From Aeromicrobium sp. Root236 (GTDB lineage: Bacteria; Actinomycetota; Actinomycetes; Propionibacteriales; Nocardioidaceae), in NCBI RefSeq assembly GCF_001428805.1, contig NZ_LMIS01000001.1:1476976-1540975 (forward strand): a stretch of DNA of 64,000 nucleotides, given 5' to 3'. The position numbers and the translations under genes are program-made. This document shows positions 27,241-37,428 of the stretch, in pieces. Under the pieces are notes generated by a model. It worked only from the letters and a program-made list of their open reading frames with translations. It did no database searches and was not told where the DNA came from. The stretch's first letter is position 1, and every line of letters begins with the position of its first letter.

Positions 27241-28259
27241 ACCGGACGCACGAATCCGGAACGGTCGTAGACGAGGTCGAGCGTGACCGACGCGACCTCG
27301 CGCGCACGCTCGGCACCCTTGGCGAGGATGCGGTCGAGCTCGCCGCGATCGCTCAGGAGCTCCCGGGTCCGCGCACCGAAGGGCTCGACGAAGTCGGACA
27401 CGATCTGCGCCAGCGCGACCTTGAAGGCGCCGTACTGCTGGCCCTCGTACTGCGCGACGATCTCGTCGATCGACTGGCCCGTCAGCGCCGAGTAGATCGT
27501 CAGCAGGTTGGAGATGCCGGGCTTCTCAGCGACGTCGAAGCGGATGTCACTGCCGGAGTCGGTGATCGCCGAGCGGATCTTCTTGGCGGCCTTCTTGGGG
27601 TCGTCGAGCAGGTCGATCACTCCGTTGGGCGACGACTGCGACTTGCTCATCTTGTTGGTCGGTTCCTGCAGGTCGTAGATCTTCGAGACGCCCTTGACGA
27701 TGTGCGGCTTGGGCACCGTGAACGTCTCGCCGAAGCGGTGGTTGAACCGCTGCGCGAGGTCGCGGGTCAGCTCGACGTGCTGCCGCTGGTCCTCGCCGAC
27801 CGGGACGCTGTCGGCCTGGTAGACGAGGATGTCGGCCGCCATGAGGATCGGATAGGTGAACAGGCCGACGCTCGCGGAGTCGGAGCCGCCCTTGACGGTC
27901 TTGTCCTTGAACTGCGTCATGCGGCTCGCCTCGCCGAAGCCCGTGATGCCGCTGAGCACCCAGGCGAGCTGCGCGTGCTCGGGCACGTGGCTCTGCGCGA
28001 ACAGCGCGCTGCGCTGCGGGTCGACGCCGGCGGCGAGCAGCTGCGCGGCGGCGATGTAGGTGCGTTCGCGCAGCGCGGCCGGGTCGTACTCGATCGTGAT
28101 CGCGTGCAGGTCGGGGATGAAGTAGAACGCCTCGAACTCGTCCTGGAGGGCGACCCACTGCTTGAACGCGCCGAAGTAGTTGCCGAGATGGTACGAGTCG
28201 GCGGTCGGCTGGGCGCCGGACAGGACTCGGGGGCGACGGTCAGCGGACATGGACGGCAT
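27237..28259 (-). CDS. trpS: Tryptophanyl-tRNA synthetase
   Basis: The 340-residue class Ic synthetase has a HIGH-like motif in [10 protein letters not shown] and KMSKS in [28 protein letters not shown] starts the Rossmann fold. Two ATG starts are possible, 28259 (MPSM) and 28250 (MSAD); upstream codons lack support. It is divergent from galK across 35 bases. Confidence 0.95.
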   Translation of the reverse strand: MPSMSADRRPRVLSGAQPTADSYHLGNYFGAFKQWVALQDEFEAFYFIPDLHAITIEYDPAALRERTYIAAAQLLAAGVDPQRSALFAQSHVPEHAQLAWVLSGITGFGEASRMTQFKDKTVKGGSDSASVGLFTYPILMAADILVYQADSVPVGEDQRQHVELTRDLAQRFNHRFGETFTVPKPHIVKGVSKIYDLQEPTNKMSKSQSSPNGVIDLLDDPKKAAKKIRSAITDSGSDIRFDVAEKPGISNLLTIYSALTGQSIDEIVAQYEGQQYGAFKVALAQIVSDFVEPFGARTRELLSDRGELDRILAKGAERAREVASVTLDLVYDRSGFVRPV

Positions 28260-28294
28260 TCTGCCAGCCACCACGTACGTCGTAGGGTCGGGGC

Positions 28295-29392
28295 GTGACA
28301 GACGTGCGCCGGTGGGATGTGCCCGGACGAGTGAACCTGATTGGCGAGCACCTCGACTACAACGGCGGACCCGTCCTGCCGATGGCGATCGACCGCTCAC
28401 TGACGATCAAGGTGCGGCCTCGCGACGACGAGACGGTCAACCTGTGGTCCGACCTGCCGGGCTCGTCCAAGGTCACGTTCGGCACCGGCGTGCAGCCCGG
28501 CGACCTCGACGGCTGGGCCGTGTACGCCGCCGGAATCGTCTGGAGCTTCATGTCGTCGGGGCATCGCTTCGAGGGCGCCGACATCGTCGTCGAGTCCCGC
28601 ATCCCGTCGGGCGCCGGCATGTCGTCGTCGGCGGCGCTGACCTGCGGCATCGCGTCGGCGCTCAACGAGCTGCACGGCTACGGCCTCGGCCGCACCGACC
28701 TGGCGCTCCTGGCGCAGCGCGCCGAGCACGACTTCGTCGGCGCACCCGTCGGGCTCATGGACCAGCTCGCGGTGCTCTACGGCGAGGCCGGGCACGCGGT
28801 GCTGATGGACACCGCCCAGTCGCCGCCGACCACCGAGACCGTCCCGGTCACGTGGGAGGACGACGGCCTCGCGCTGCTCGCGATCAACACGCGGGCCCAC
28901 CACTCGCTCGCCGACGGTGAGTACGCCGCCCGGCGCACCGAGTGCGAGCAGGCCGCCGCCGAGCTCGGCGTCACCTGGCTCGCCGAGGCGACCCTCGACG
29001 CCACGATCGCCCTGACCGACGAGACGCTCAAGGCGCGGACCCGGCACGTGCTGACCGAGACCGCGCGCGTACGCGGTGCCGTCAACGCGATCAGCCGCCG
29101 CGCGTGGACGCAGCTCGGCACGATCTTCACCGCCTCCCACGCGTCCCTGCGTGACGACTTCCAGGTCAGCTGCCCCGAGCTCGACGTCGCCGTCGAGGCC
29201 GCGCTCGAGGCCGACGCACTCGGCGCGCGGATGACCGGCGGCGGCTTCGGCGGCAGCGCGATCGCTCTGGTGCCGGTCGACCGCGTGGCAGCCGTACGCG
29301 AACGGGTCGAGGCCCGGTTCGCCGCGCAGCAGTGGCGCGAGCCCGAGGTCTTCGTCGTACGTCCCGCCGACGGCGCTCACCTCGTCGAGTGA
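28295..29392 (+). CDS. galK: Galactokinase
   Basis: The 365-residue GHMP kinase phosphorylates galactose at C1. Seen: [15 protein letters not shown] near residue 10 (galactokinase signature; Leu replaces the usual Thr in EHTDYN), the ATP-binding [15 protein letters not shown], and [16 protein letters not shown] near the C-terminus. The start is GTG. Other Leloir genes are not adjacent, so a related sugar kinase cannot be fully excluded. Confidence 0.92.
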   Translation: MTDVRRWDVPGRVNLIGEHLDYNGGPVLPMAIDRSLTIKVRPRDDETVNLWSDLPGSSKVTFGTGVQPGDLDGWAVYAAGIVWSFMSSGHRFEGADIVVESRIPSGAGMSSSAALTCGIASALNELHGYGLGRTDLALLAQRAEHDFVGAPVGLMDQLAVLYGEAGHAVLMDTAQSPPTTETVPVTWEDDGLALLAINTRAHHSLADGEYAARRTECEQAAAELGVTWLAEATLDATIALTDETLKARTRHVLTETARVRGAVNAISRRAWTQLGTIFTASHASLRDDFQVSCPELDVAVEAALEADALGARMTGGGFGGSAIALVPVDRVAAVRERVEARFAAQQWREPEVFVVRPADGAHLVE

Positions 29393-29414
29393 CCAGGTCT
29401 GGGAGACTGGGCGC

Positions 29415-30263
29415 GTGAGCACCAAGCAGCGGATCGCGTACCAGGGGGAACCCGGCGCGAACTCCCACATCGTCGCCCGGGAGCACTACCCCGAGTGGGA
29501 GGCCGTGGCGTGCGCGTCGTTCGAGGACGCGTTCGCGGCCGTCACCAACGGCGACGCGGACCTCGCGATGATCCCGATCGACAACTCGATCGCCGGCCGG
29601 GTGTCCGACATCCACCACTTCCTGCCGACGTCGGGGCTGCACATCGTCGCCGAGCACTTCCTGCGCATCCAGTTCAGCCTGCTCGGCGTGCCCGGGTCGA
29701 GCCTCGACACGATCAAGACCGTCCACAGCCACGTGCACGCCCTGGGCCAGTGCCGCAAGATCATCAAGAAGTACGGCCTCACGCCGATCATCTCCGGCGA
29801 CACCGCCGGCGCCGCTCGCGAGATCGCCGACGCCGCCGATCCGAGCCAGGCCGCGATCTCGCCGCCGCTGGCCGCTGAGATCTACGGCCTCGAGGTGCTG
29901 GCCTCCGACGTCGAGGACGAGGACCACAACACGACCCGGTTCGTCGTGCTGTCGCGGGAGGCCAGGCGGGCGCCGGCCGGCAACGGCCCGACCGTCACGA
30001 GCTTCATCTTCAACGTCCGCAACCTCCCCGCCGCGCTCTACAAGGCGCTCGGCGGCTTCGCGACCAACGGCGTCAACATGACCAAGCTCGAGAGCTACAT
30101 GGTCGGCGGGGAGTTCACCGCGACCCAGTTCCTCGCCGAGGTCGACGGCCATCCCGAGGACACCCCCCTTCGACGCGCGCTCGAGGAGCTCGAGTTCTTC
30201 ACGACCGACGTCAAGATTCTCGGGGTGTACCCGGCCGACCCGTTCCGCTCGCTCAACCCATGA
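29415..30263 (+). CDS. pheA: Prephenate dehydratase
   Basis: The 282-residue monofunctional P-protein makes phenylpyruvate for phenylalanine synthesis. Catalytic domain motifs: RIAYQGEPGANSH, MIPIDNSIAGRV and NTTRFVVLSRE. The C-terminal ACT domain (residues about 195-275) has the ligand motif KLESYMVGGEFT, so feedback inhibition by phenylalanine is likely. No chorismate mutase domain is fused. Confidence 0.95.
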   Translation: MSTKQRIAYQGEPGANSHIVAREHYPEWEAVACASFEDAFAAVTNGDADLAMIPIDNSIAGRVSDIHHFLPTSGLHIVAEHFLRIQFSLLGVPGSSLDTIKTVHSHVHALGQCRKIIKKYGLTPIISGDTAGAAREIADAADPSQAAISPPLAAEIYGLEVLASDVEDEDHNTTRFVVLSREARRAPAGNGPTVTSFIFNVRNLPAALYKALGGFATNGVNMTKLESYMVGGEFTATQFLAEVDGHPEDTPLRRALEELEFFTTDVKILGVYPADPFRSLNP

Positions 30264-30273
30264 CGCGCGCCGC

Positions 30274-31368
30274 ATGAAGTGGCCGCTCAACGTCCCGGTT
30301 CTGAGCGACGGGGTCGTGACCCTGCGGGCACACGTACCGGCCGACACCGATGCGCTGGTCGAGATGGCCAACGACCCCGTGATGCAGCGGTGGACGGCGA
30401 TCCCGGTCCCCAACACCCGCGAGATGAGCGAGCAGTACGCGTTCACCGTGATCCCGCGCGGGTGGAACGACGGCCAGCACCGGGGGTGGGCGATCGAGGT
30501 CGACGGCCGCTTCGCCGGCAACGTCGACATCCGGCAGACACCCATCGCCGACATCGGGTTCGCGCTGCATCCGTGGGCCCGGGGTCGTGGCGCCATGACC
30601 CGCGCCGTACGCCTCGCGGTCGACTGGGCGCTCAGCGAGGGCGGCGTCGAGATCGTGCACTGGCGCTCCCACGTCGGCAACGAGGCGTCGCTGCGAGTGG
30701 CCCACCAGACCGGGTTCAGCCTCCACGGGCTCGTGCCGGGCATGCTGCACGAACGCGGTCACGTCCTCGACGCCTGGACCGGCTCGTTCCGCTTCGGGGA
30801 CAGTCCCCTACCTCGTACGGCCTGGGCCGAGTCGGCGGTGCTGGAGTCTGACCGCCTTCGCCTCCGGCCGTTCACGGAGGCCGACGTGCCGCGCGTCGTC
30901 GAAGCCTGCAGCGACCCGGTCACGCGACACTTCCTGGCCGGCCTCCCCCACCCCTACACACCGGCCATCGCCCGCAGCTATCTCGCCGACTGCGTGTGGC
31001 AGGCCGCGACCGGAGCCAAGGCGACATGGGCGATCGCCGATCGCGACACCGACGAGATGCTCGGCAACATCGCGGTCATGGACATGCTCGGCATCAACCC
31101 CACGTCGGGCGAGATCGGCTACTGGATGCACCCCGCGGCACGGGGTCAGGGCCTCATGACCGAGGCCGTGCGGATGGTCGTGCGCCACGCGCTCGACCCC
31201 GACGGTCTCGACCGGCGCCGCCTCGTCCTCTATGCCGCTGCCGACAACCCCGCGAGCAATGCGGTGGCGGTCGCCGCCGGCTACCGGCACTACGGCACCC
31301 AGCGGGCGGCCGAGCGCCTGGGCGACGGGTCCTTCGACGACCTGCACGGCTACGAGCTGCTGCGCTGA
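30274..31368 (+). CDS. Tandem GNAT (RimJ/RimL-type) acetyltransferase
   Basis: The 364-residue protein has two successive Acetyltransf_3 domains. Domain 1 (about 1-175) has IGFALHPWARGRGAMTRAVR. Domain 2 (about 185-362) has IGYWMHPAARGQGLMTEAVR, the second copy of the acetyl-CoA loop. Each is followed by an Asn-rich helix typical of N-terminal acetylases. The two halves are similar, which suggests internal duplication. The target is unknown. Confidence 0.88.
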   Translation: MKWPLNVPVLSDGVVTLRAHVPADTDALVEMANDPVMQRWTAIPVPNTREMSEQYAFTVIPRGWNDGQHRGWAIEVDGRFAGNVDIRQTPIADIGFALHPWARGRGAMTRAVRLAVDWALSEGGVEIVHWRSHVGNEASLRVAHQTGFSLHGLVPGMLHERGHVLDAWTGSFRFGDSPLPRTAWAESAVLESDRLRLRPFTEADVPRVVEACSDPVTRHFLAGLPHPYTPAIARSYLADCVWQAATGAKATWAIADRDTDEMLGNIAVMDMLGINPTSGEIGYWMHPAARGQGLMTEAVRMVVRHALDPDGLDRRRLVLYAAADNPASNAVAVAAGYRHYGTQRAAERLGDGSFDDLHGYELLR

Positions 31369-31427
31369 CCCGGTTCTGTCGCACCCGGTCGCCAGACTTG
31401 GTTGCGGTACGCATACGTCGTGCTATA

Positions 31428-31443
31428 TATTCCACGTGGAATA
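31428..31443. promoter_or_regulatory. Candidate PadR operator
   Basis: TATTCCACGTGGAATA is a perfect 16-base palindrome. It overlaps the TATATA-like -10 element (around 31424-31430) and lies 32 bases upstream of the PadR start. A repressor bound here would block the promoter of the PadR/MFS pair. Confidence 0.78.
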
Positions 31444-31474
31444 GTTGGCGCGGAATGAACCGGGAGGAGCATCG

Positions 31475-32041
31475 ATGACCCTGACACCGTTGGCGATCGC
31501 CGCCCTCGCCCTCGTCAACGAGCGGCCGATGCATCCCTACGAGATGTACCAGCTGCTGCTCGACCGCCGAGAGGACCGCATGATCAAGGTCCGCCCCGGC
31601 TCGCTCTACCACACGGTCGAGCGGCTCCATGCAGCCAAGCTCCTCGAGGTCACCGGCACCACGCGCGAGGGCAACCGGCCCGAGCGCACGACCTACGCCA
31701 TGACCGACGCCGGGCGTGAGGCACTCACCGCACGCATCAGGGAGCTGCTCAGCCGCCCGGTCCGCGAGTACCCGCACTTCCCCGTCGCACTCGACGAGGC
31801 GCACAACCTGCCGCCCGAGCAGGCGGCCGCCGACCTCACGGCGTACGCCGACACGCTCGACGAGGAGATCCTCGAGATCTCCACCGTGCTCGACGGGGTG
31901 CGCGAACGCGACCTCGCCGAGGCCTACTGGATCGGCGGCGACTACCTGCTCAGCATCACGATCTTCCAGCGCGACTGGATCCGCACCCTCATCACCCGCA
32001 TCGAGAGCAAGGAGCTCACGTGGCAACCTCCCCAGCACTGA
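31475..32041 (+). CDS. PadR-family transcriptional regulator
   Basis: The 188-residue repressor has the PadR winged helix at residues 1-85 (NERPMHPYEMYQLLLDRRED, then RPGSLYHTVERLHAAKLLEV) and a C-terminal Vir-like helical dimer domain. The ATG at 31475 has GGGAGGAG upstream. It overlaps the start of the MFS gene by 22 bases. The regulator-exporter pair with upstream palindrome is the usual PadR drug-efflux switch. Confidence 0.93.
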   Translation: MTLTPLAIAALALVNERPMHPYEMYQLLLDRREDRMIKVRPGSLYHTVERLHAAKLLEVTGTTREGNRPERTTYAMTDAGREALTARIRELLSRPVREYPHFPVALDEAHNLPPEQAAADLTAYADTLDEEILEISTVLDGVRERDLAEAYWIGGDYLLSITIFQRDWIRTLITRIESKELTWQPPQH

Positions 32042-33540
32042 AGACCGACCTGCCCGACGACTACCGGCCATGGCCGGCCCTCTGGGCGATGGTCATCGGC
32101 TTCTTCATGATCCTCGTCGACAACACGATCGTCTCGGTCGCGACGCCGGCGATCTCGACCGACCTCGATGCCGACGTCAACAGCGTCATCTGGGTCACCA
32201 GCGCCTATCTCCTGGCCTACGCCGTCCCGCTCCTCGTGACCGGGCGACTGGGTGACCGCTTCGGGCCCAAGAACGTCTACCTCCTCGGACTGGTCATCTT
32301 CACGCTCGCCTCGTTGTGGTGCGGCCTCACCGGCAGCATCGAGATGCTGATCCTCGCTCGAGTCGTCCAGGGCATCGGCGCGTCGCTCATCACGCCTCAG
32401 ACCATGGCCGTCATCACCCGCACGTTCCCCGCGGCCAAGCGCGGCAGCGCGATGGCGCTGTGGGGCGCCACGGCCGGAGTCGCGACCCTCGTCGGCCCGA
32501 TCCTCGGCGGCGTCCTGGTCGACAGCCTCGGCTGGGAGTGGATCTTCTTCATCAACGTGCCGGTCGGCATCGTCGGTTTCGTCCTGGCGTGGCGACTCGT
32601 CCCGGTCCTGCCGACCCACACGCACAGCTTCGACTGGCTCGGCGTCGCGCTGAGCGGCATCGGCGTCTTCCTCGTCGTGTTCGGCATCCAGGAGGGTGAG
32701 AAGTACGACTGGGGCACGATCTCCGGCATCATCAGCGTCCCGCTGCTCATCGTCCTCGGCGTCCTGGTGTTCGCCGCCTTCATCTGGTGGCAGGGCCGCA
32801 TCCGCAAGGAGCCGCTCGTGCCGCTCGGGCTGTTCCGCGACCGCAACTTCTCGCTGGGCAACGGCGGCATCGCGATGGTCTCGCTGGCAATCACCGCCAT
32901 GGCGCTGCCGTTCCAGTTCTACGCCCAGGGTGCGCGCGGCTGGAGCCCGACCGAGTCGGCCCTCCTGATGGCGCCCATGGCTGTCGTGCTGATGGTCCTG
33001 TCGCCGTTCGTGGGCAAGCTCGTCGACAAGGTCCACCCGCGCAACATCACGATGGTGGGCTTCGGAACGGCCGTGATCTCGATGGGCTGGCTGGCGCTGA
33101 TCATCGACCCGGGCACCCCGGTCTGGCAGATGCTGCTGCCCATGGCGCTGTTCGGCGTCTCCAACGCCTGCATGTGGGCGCCGCTCGGGGCCACCGCGAC
33201 CCGCAACCTGCCGATGAGCTCGGCCGGATCCGGTGCCGGCGTCTACAACACGACGCGCCAGATCGGCGCGGTCCTCGGCAGCGCGGCCGTCGCGGCGCTG
33301 ATCCAGGCGCGGCTCACCGCCAACGGGTTCGCCGGCTCGTCCGACACCCTGCAGGCGTCGGGCAAGCGCATGCCCGAGCAGATCCAGGGACCGTTCTCGG
33401 ACGCGATGGCGCAGTCGCTCATCCTGCCCGTCGTCGCGTTCGCGGTCGGCTTCGTCCTGATGATCTTCTTCGCCAAGCCGTCGCACGCCGGTCACGCCGG
33501 TGCGAGCGCGGCGGCGGAGCCGGTGCCCGTGGCCGAGTGA
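32020..33540 (+). CDS. MFS drug exporter (EmrB/QacA, DHA2 type)
   Basis: The 506-residue transporter has fourteen predicted membrane helices. Motif A is in GRLGDRFGPKNVYLLGL and motif C in ATAGVATLVGPILGGVLVD. MILVDNTIVSVATPAIS is the DHA2-type first helix. The GTG start has AAGGAG upstream and lies within the padR coding end. It probably exports toxic compounds sensed by PadR. Confidence 0.92.
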   Translation: MATSPALKTDLPDDYRPWPALWAMVIGFFMILVDNTIVSVATPAISTDLDADVNSVIWVTSAYLLAYAVPLLVTGRLGDRFGPKNVYLLGLVIFTLASLWCGLTGSIEMLILARVVQGIGASLITPQTMAVITRTFPAAKRGSAMALWGATAGVATLVGPILGGVLVDSLGWEWIFFINVPVGIVGFVLAWRLVPVLPTHTHSFDWLGVALSGIGVFLVVFGIQEGEKYDWGTISGIISVPLLIVLGVLVFAAFIWWQGRIRKEPLVPLGLFRDRNFSLGNGGIAMVSLAITAMALPFQFYAQGARGWSPTESALLMAPMAVVLMVLSPFVGKLVDKVHPRNITMVGFGTAVISMGWLALIIDPGTPVWQMLLPMALFGVSNACMWAPLGATATRNLPMSSAGSGAGVYNTTRQIGAVLGSAAVAALIQARLTANGFAGSSDTLQASGKRMPEQIQGPFSDAMAQSLILPVVAFAVGFVLMIFFAKPSHAGHAGASAAAEPVPVAE

Positions 33541-33579
33541 CATCAGTCGAAGGCACCCGTCCAGACCTACAGTGGGCGG

Positions 33580-34425
33580 GTGCCTTCGACGAACATCCTG
33601 ACCCTGTCGTGCCCCGACCGGCCGGGCCTCGTCTATGCCGTCACGCGTTGGATCGCGGAGGCCGGCGGCAACATCCTCGACAGCCAGCAGTTCTCCGACA
33701 CGAGCGACGACGAGTTCTTCCTCCGGGTGCACTTCACGCTGCTCGACACGGTCCCGGTCGACGACCTCAGCGACCGGTTCGCCGCACTCGCCACCGGGCA
33801 CCGCATGGCATACCGGTTGGTCGTCGCCGAGACGCCGATGCGCACTCTCGTGCTGGTGTCCAGGGAGGGACACTGCCTCAACGACCTGCTCTACCGGCAG
33901 AGCACCGGCGCACTCAACATCGAGATCCCGGCGATCGTCTCCAACCACCCCGACCTCGAGCGGCTCGCCGCCGCGTACGACGTGCCGTTCCACCACGTGC
34001 CGGTCGTCGACAAGGCTGACGCCGAGGCCCGGATGCTGACCCTGGTCGACGAGCTCGACATCGATCTCGTGGTGCTGGCCCGCTACATGCAGATCCTGTC
34101 GGACGAGACCTGCCGGCAGCTCGAGGGCCGGGCCATCAACATCCACCACAGCTTCCTGCCGAGCTTCAAGGGCGCGCGGCCCTATCAGCAGGCGCACGAC
34201 CGCGGGGTCAAGCTGATCGGGGCGACCGCCCACTACGTCACCGCTGCGCTCGACGAGGGGCCGATCATCGACCAGGGCGTGCTGCGCGTCGACCACCGGA
34301 TGACCGCGACCGACCTGGCTCGCGTGGGTCGCGACGTCGAGTCGCAGACCCTCTCGCGGGCCGTGCAGCTGCACGCGGAGTCGCGGGTCCTGATGAACGG
34401 CCCCCGCACCGTCGTGTTTGCCTGA
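33580..34425 (+). CDS. purU: Formyltetrahydrofolate deformylase
   Basis: The 281-residue enzyme hydrolyses 10-formyl-THF to formate and THF, balancing C1 units. An N-terminal ACT domain (residues 1-85; LTLSCPDRPGLVYAVTRWIA) is followed by a formyltransferase fold with INIHHSFLPSFKGARPY and TAALDEGPIIDQ, which hold the catalytic Asn, His and Asp. The GTG start follows a 39-base gap. The stop lies in the stem of a hairpin. Confidence 0.95.
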   Translation: MPSTNILTLSCPDRPGLVYAVTRWIAEAGGNILDSQQFSDTSDDEFFLRVHFTLLDTVPVDDLSDRFAALATGHRMAYRLVVAETPMRTLVLVSREGHCLNDLLYRQSTGALNIEIPAIVSNHPDLERLAAAYDVPFHHVPVVDKADAEARMLTLVDELDIDLVVLARYMQILSDETCRQLEGRAINIHHSFLPSFKGARPYQQAHDRGVKLIGATAHYVTAALDEGPIIDQGVLRVDHRMTATDLARVGRDVESQTLSRAVQLHAESRVLMNGPRTVVFA

Positions 34426-34458
34426 ACCAGGCGAGCGCAGCGAGTTCGCGTTCAGGCA
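34419..34458 (+). terminator. Hairpin at the end of purU
   Basis: TGCCTGAAC (34419-34427) contains the purU stop and pairs with GTTCAGGCA (34450-34458) over nine bases with a 22-base loop. TTTGGGGG follows. A GC-rich repetitive stretch (CCCCC/GGGGG arms near 34470-34495) lies just beyond. It is a probable terminator of modest strength. Confidence 0.5.
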
Positions 34459-34697
34459 GGTTTGGGGGTCCCCCCACGAGCTCTGCGAGTAGGGGGCGCG
34501 ATCGCGGCGAAGCCGCCTGATGACGAAACCTCGCGAGATGCATTCCCAGCGCGACCACGACCCGCGATGTGACCTGCACCATCTCGACATGCAGGCACAC
34601 GTCTCGCATCCTGAGATTTGTCCTGACGACTCCTGAACGCACCTAGTTTGAGGTCCGGAGCACGCACGGTAGCGTGCCCTGACCCCGAGGCAGGACC
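34459..34697. promoter_or_regulatory. Upstream region of the sulfate transport operon
   Basis: There is no credible gene here. It includes C/G homopolymer-rich hairpin sequence at 34465-34500. Close to the operon start there is a 6-base inverted repeat, GCACGC at 34660-34665 and GCGTGC at 34672-34677, with a six-base spacer. The latter could be an operator or part of the leader. I could not match a known sulfur riboswitch. Confidence 0.4.
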
Positions 34698-35744
34698 ATG
34701 ACGATCACCCGCAGGAACCTGATGGCTGGAGCCGCGATCGCGGCGAGCATCGCGATGCTGACCGCCTGTGCGCCGTCCTCCTCCGACGACAACTCGACGT
34801 CGGCCGGCAAGAAGTCGACGCTCTCGCTCGTCGCCTACTCCGTCCCCAAGGCCGCCGACGGCGCCCTCGAGAAGGCGTTCGCCAAGACCGATCCCGGCAA
34901 GGGCGTCACCTGGAAGCAGTCGTACGGTCCGTCCGGCGACCAGAGCCGTGCCGTCGTCGGCGGGCTCAAGGCCGACGTCGTGCACTTCTCGTTGACGCCC
35001 GACGTCACGCGCCTCGTCGACGAGGGCCTCGTCGACAAGTCGTGGGACCAGAACGACCACAAGGGCATCCTCTCGACCTCGGTCGTCGCGATCGTCGTGC
35101 GCAAGGGCAACCCGAAGCACATCGAGTCGTTCGCCGACCTCGCGAAGCCCGGCGTCGGCATCGTGACCCCCAACCCGGGCTCGTCGGGCTCGGCGCGCTG
35201 GAACATCCTCGCGGCGTACCAGTCGGTCATCGCCAACGGCGGCACCGAGAAGGACGCCAAGGCGTACCTCAAGAAGCTGTTCGCCAACGTCAAGGCGCTG
35301 CCCGGCAGCGGCCGCGACGCCACGACGGCGTTCCAGGGTGGCACGGGTGACGTGCTGCTGTCGTACGAGAACGAGGCAATCTTCGCCCGGCAGAGCGGCG
35401 AGGACGTCGACTACGTCGTCCCGAAGCAGAACCTGCTGATCGAGAACCCGGCCGCCGTCACGACGAAGGCCGCACCCGCCGCGACGAAGTTCCTCGACTT
35501 CGCGATCAGCGCCGAGGGCCAGGGCATCTTCGCCCAGTACGGCTTCCGGCCGGTTGCGTCCGTCCAGGGCGTCGACGTCGGCACCGTCAAGGGCGCCAAC
35601 GACCCGGCCAACCCGTTCCCGAAGATCGACGAGCTGTTCACGATCGACAAGACGTTCGGTGGCTGGTCGGCGGTCAACGACAAGTTCTTCGACGACAAGA
35701 ACGGCATCATCACCAAGATCATCGCGGAGTCCGGCAAGTCGTGA
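34698..35744 (+). CDS. Sulfate ABC transporter, substrate-binding lipoprotein
   Basis: The 348-residue binding protein has a signal peptide with Arg-Arg and lipobox (MTITRRNLMAGAAIAASIAM, then LTAC). GPSGDQSRAVVGGLKADVVH and PDVTRLVDEGLVDKSWDQ are typical of Sbp/CysP sulfate or thiosulfate binders. It is the first gene of a four-gene importer operon; the permease start overlaps its stop (GTGA). Confidence 0.93.
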   Translation: MTITRRNLMAGAAIAASIAMLTACAPSSSDDNSTSAGKKSTLSLVAYSVPKAADGALEKAFAKTDPGKGVTWKQSYGPSGDQSRAVVGGLKADVVHFSLTPDVTRLVDEGLVDKSWDQNDHKGILSTSVVAIVVRKGNPKHIESFADLAKPGVGIVTPNPGSSGSARWNILAAYQSVIANGGTEKDAKAYLKKLFANVKALPGSGRDATTAFQGGTGDVLLSYENEAIFARQSGEDVDYVVPKQNLLIENPAAVTTKAAPAATKFLDFAISAEGQGIFAQYGFRPVASVQGVDVGTVKGANDPANPFPKIDELFTIDKTFGGWSAVNDKFFDDKNGIITKIIAESGKS

Positions 35745-36586
35745 CGACCGAGATCCAGCCTGCTCCGGGCGCGACGCGCAAGCGTCGCGTCCGGAGCGCC
35801 ACGTCACTGACGCGATCCTCGGGCATCGGCCTGGGGCTCGCGGTGACGTGGTTCAGCCTGCTCGTCCTGATCCCGCTCGCGCTGGTCGTGATCCAGTCGG
35901 CGGACGGCGGCTGGCAGACGTTCCGTGACACCCTCACCAACTCGCAGACCGCGGCGGCGCTGCGGCTGACCGTGACCCAGGCGCTGATCGTCACGCTCGT
36001 CAACGTCGTGTTCGGCACGCTGATCGCCTGGGTCCTCGTGCGGGACCACTTCTGGGGCAAGCGGATCCTCGAGGTCATCATCGACATCCCGTTCGCGCTG
36101 CCGACGATCGTCGCGGGCCTCGTGCTGCTGAGCCTGTACGGCCCGGACAGCCCGATCGGGATCAACGTCGCCAACACCGAGCGGTCGGTGTTCCTCGCCC
36201 TGCTGTTCGTGACGCTCCCGTTCGTCGTACGTACCGTCGAGCCCGTCCTGCTGGAGCTCGATCCCGAGGTAGAAGAGGCCGCGGCGTCACTCGGCGCCAG
36301 CCGCTTCACGACCCTGCGCCGCATCCTGCTGCCCGCCCTGGCGCCCGCGATCACCGCCGGCGCTGCCCTGTCGTTCGCCCGCGGCATCAGTGAGTACGGC
36401 TCGCTGGTCCTGCTCTCGGGCAACCTGCCCAACAAGACCGAGGTCGCCTCGGTCCGCATCCTGACCTACATCGAGAACGGCAACGAGGCCGCCGCCGCCT
36501 CGGTCGCCGTGCTCCTGCTCGGGGTCGCGCTGATCGCGATCATCCTGCTGCAGGTCCTCACCAACGTGGTGTCGCGTCGTGTCTAG
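35741..36586 (+). CDS. cysT: Sulfate ABC transporter permease CysT
   Basis: The 281-residue inner-membrane permease has six hydrophobic helices. The EAA-like coupling loop is EEAAASLGASRFTTLRRILL. It forms a heterodimer with CysW. The start is GTG overlapping the binding-protein stop. Confidence 0.92.
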   Translation: MTTEIQPAPGATRKRRVRSATSLTRSSGIGLGLAVTWFSLLVLIPLALVVIQSADGGWQTFRDTLTNSQTAAALRLTVTQALIVTLVNVVFGTLIAWVLVRDHFWGKRILEVIIDIPFALPTIVAGLVLLSLYGPDSPIGINVANTERSVFLALLFVTLPFVVRTVEPVLLELDPEVEEAAASLGASRFTTLRRILLPALAPAITAGAALSFARGISEYGSLVLLSGNLPNKTEVASVRILTYIENGNEAAAASVAVLLLGVALIAIILLQVLTNVVSRRV

Positions 36587-36597
36587 GGGGTCAGCGC

Positions 36598-37428
36598 ATG
36601 GCTAGCCGCATGCAACAGCCCAAGACCGCCGGGACGTACGTCCGCCGCGGCCTGGTCATCGCCTACCTGTTCCTGCTCGTGGCCTGGCCCGTGTCGCTGG
36701 TCGTGAAGCACACGTTCGACGGCGGCCTCGACAACCTGCAGACCGCGCTGTCCGACCCCGACGTGGTGTTCGCGCTGCAGCTGACCGTGTACGTCGCGGT
36801 GTGGGCCGTGGTCATCAACACGATCTTCGGGGTCGGCGTCTCGCTCCTGCTGGTGCGCTACGACTTCCCGGGCCGGGGCATCCTGTCGGCGCTGATCGAT
36901 CTCCCGCTGTCGGTGTCGCCGATCGTCGTGGGTCTCGCGCTGCTCCTCACGTACGGCAGCACCAACGGCTTGCTCGGCCCGAGTCTCAAGGACGCGGGCA
37001 TCCAGGTCGCGTTCGCACCGCTCGGCATCATCCTGGCGACGGCGTTCGTCAGCCTGCCGCTCGTCATCCGCGAGCTCGTCCCGGTGCTCCAGGAGATCGG
37101 CACCGACCAGGAGCAGGCGGCGCGCAGCCTCGGGGCCGGGCCCTGGCAGACGTTCCGCCGCATCACGCTGCCGTCGGTCAAGTGGGCGCTGGTCTACGGC
37201 GTCGTACTAAGCCTGGCCCGGTCGCTCGGTGAGTTCGGCGCCGTCAAGATCATGTCGGGCAACATCGCCGGACAGACCCAGACCGCCACGTTGAGCGTGG
37301 AGGAGAAGTACCAGGACTTCCAGCAGGGCACGGCGTACGCCACGAGCTTCCTGCTCGCACTGATCGCGGTCGCGGCGCTCGTCGTCGTCTCCGTGCTCCG
37401 ACCGAAGGAGAACCCCGATGGGGATTGA
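36598..37428 (+). CDS. cysW: Sulfate ABC transporter permease CysW
   Basis: The 276-residue permease has a coupling loop [20 protein letters not shown] and six helices. It is 11 bases after cysT and overlaps cysA by 11 bases. With CysT it forms the translocation channel for sulfate (or thiosulfate). Confidence 0.92.
   Translation: MASRMQQPKTAGTYVRRGLVIAYLFLLVAWPVSLVVKHTFDGGLDNLQTALSDPDVVFALQLTVYVAVWAVVINTIFGVGVSLLLVRYDFPGRGILSALIDLPLSVSPIVVGLALLLTYGSTNGLLGPSLKDAGIQVAFAPLGIILATAFVSLPLVIRELVPVLQEIGTDQEQAARSLGAGPWQTFRRITLPSVKWALVYGVVLSLARSLGEFGAVKIMSGNIAGQTQTATLSVEEKYQDFQQGTAYATSFLLALIAVAALVVVSVLRPKENPDGD

Noticed and set aside
34459..34697. A sulfur-responsive riboswitch (SAM type) before the sulfate transporter
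   Set aside because: Only generic hairpins and a 6-base inverted repeat are visible; no SAM-riboswitch consensus was recognised.
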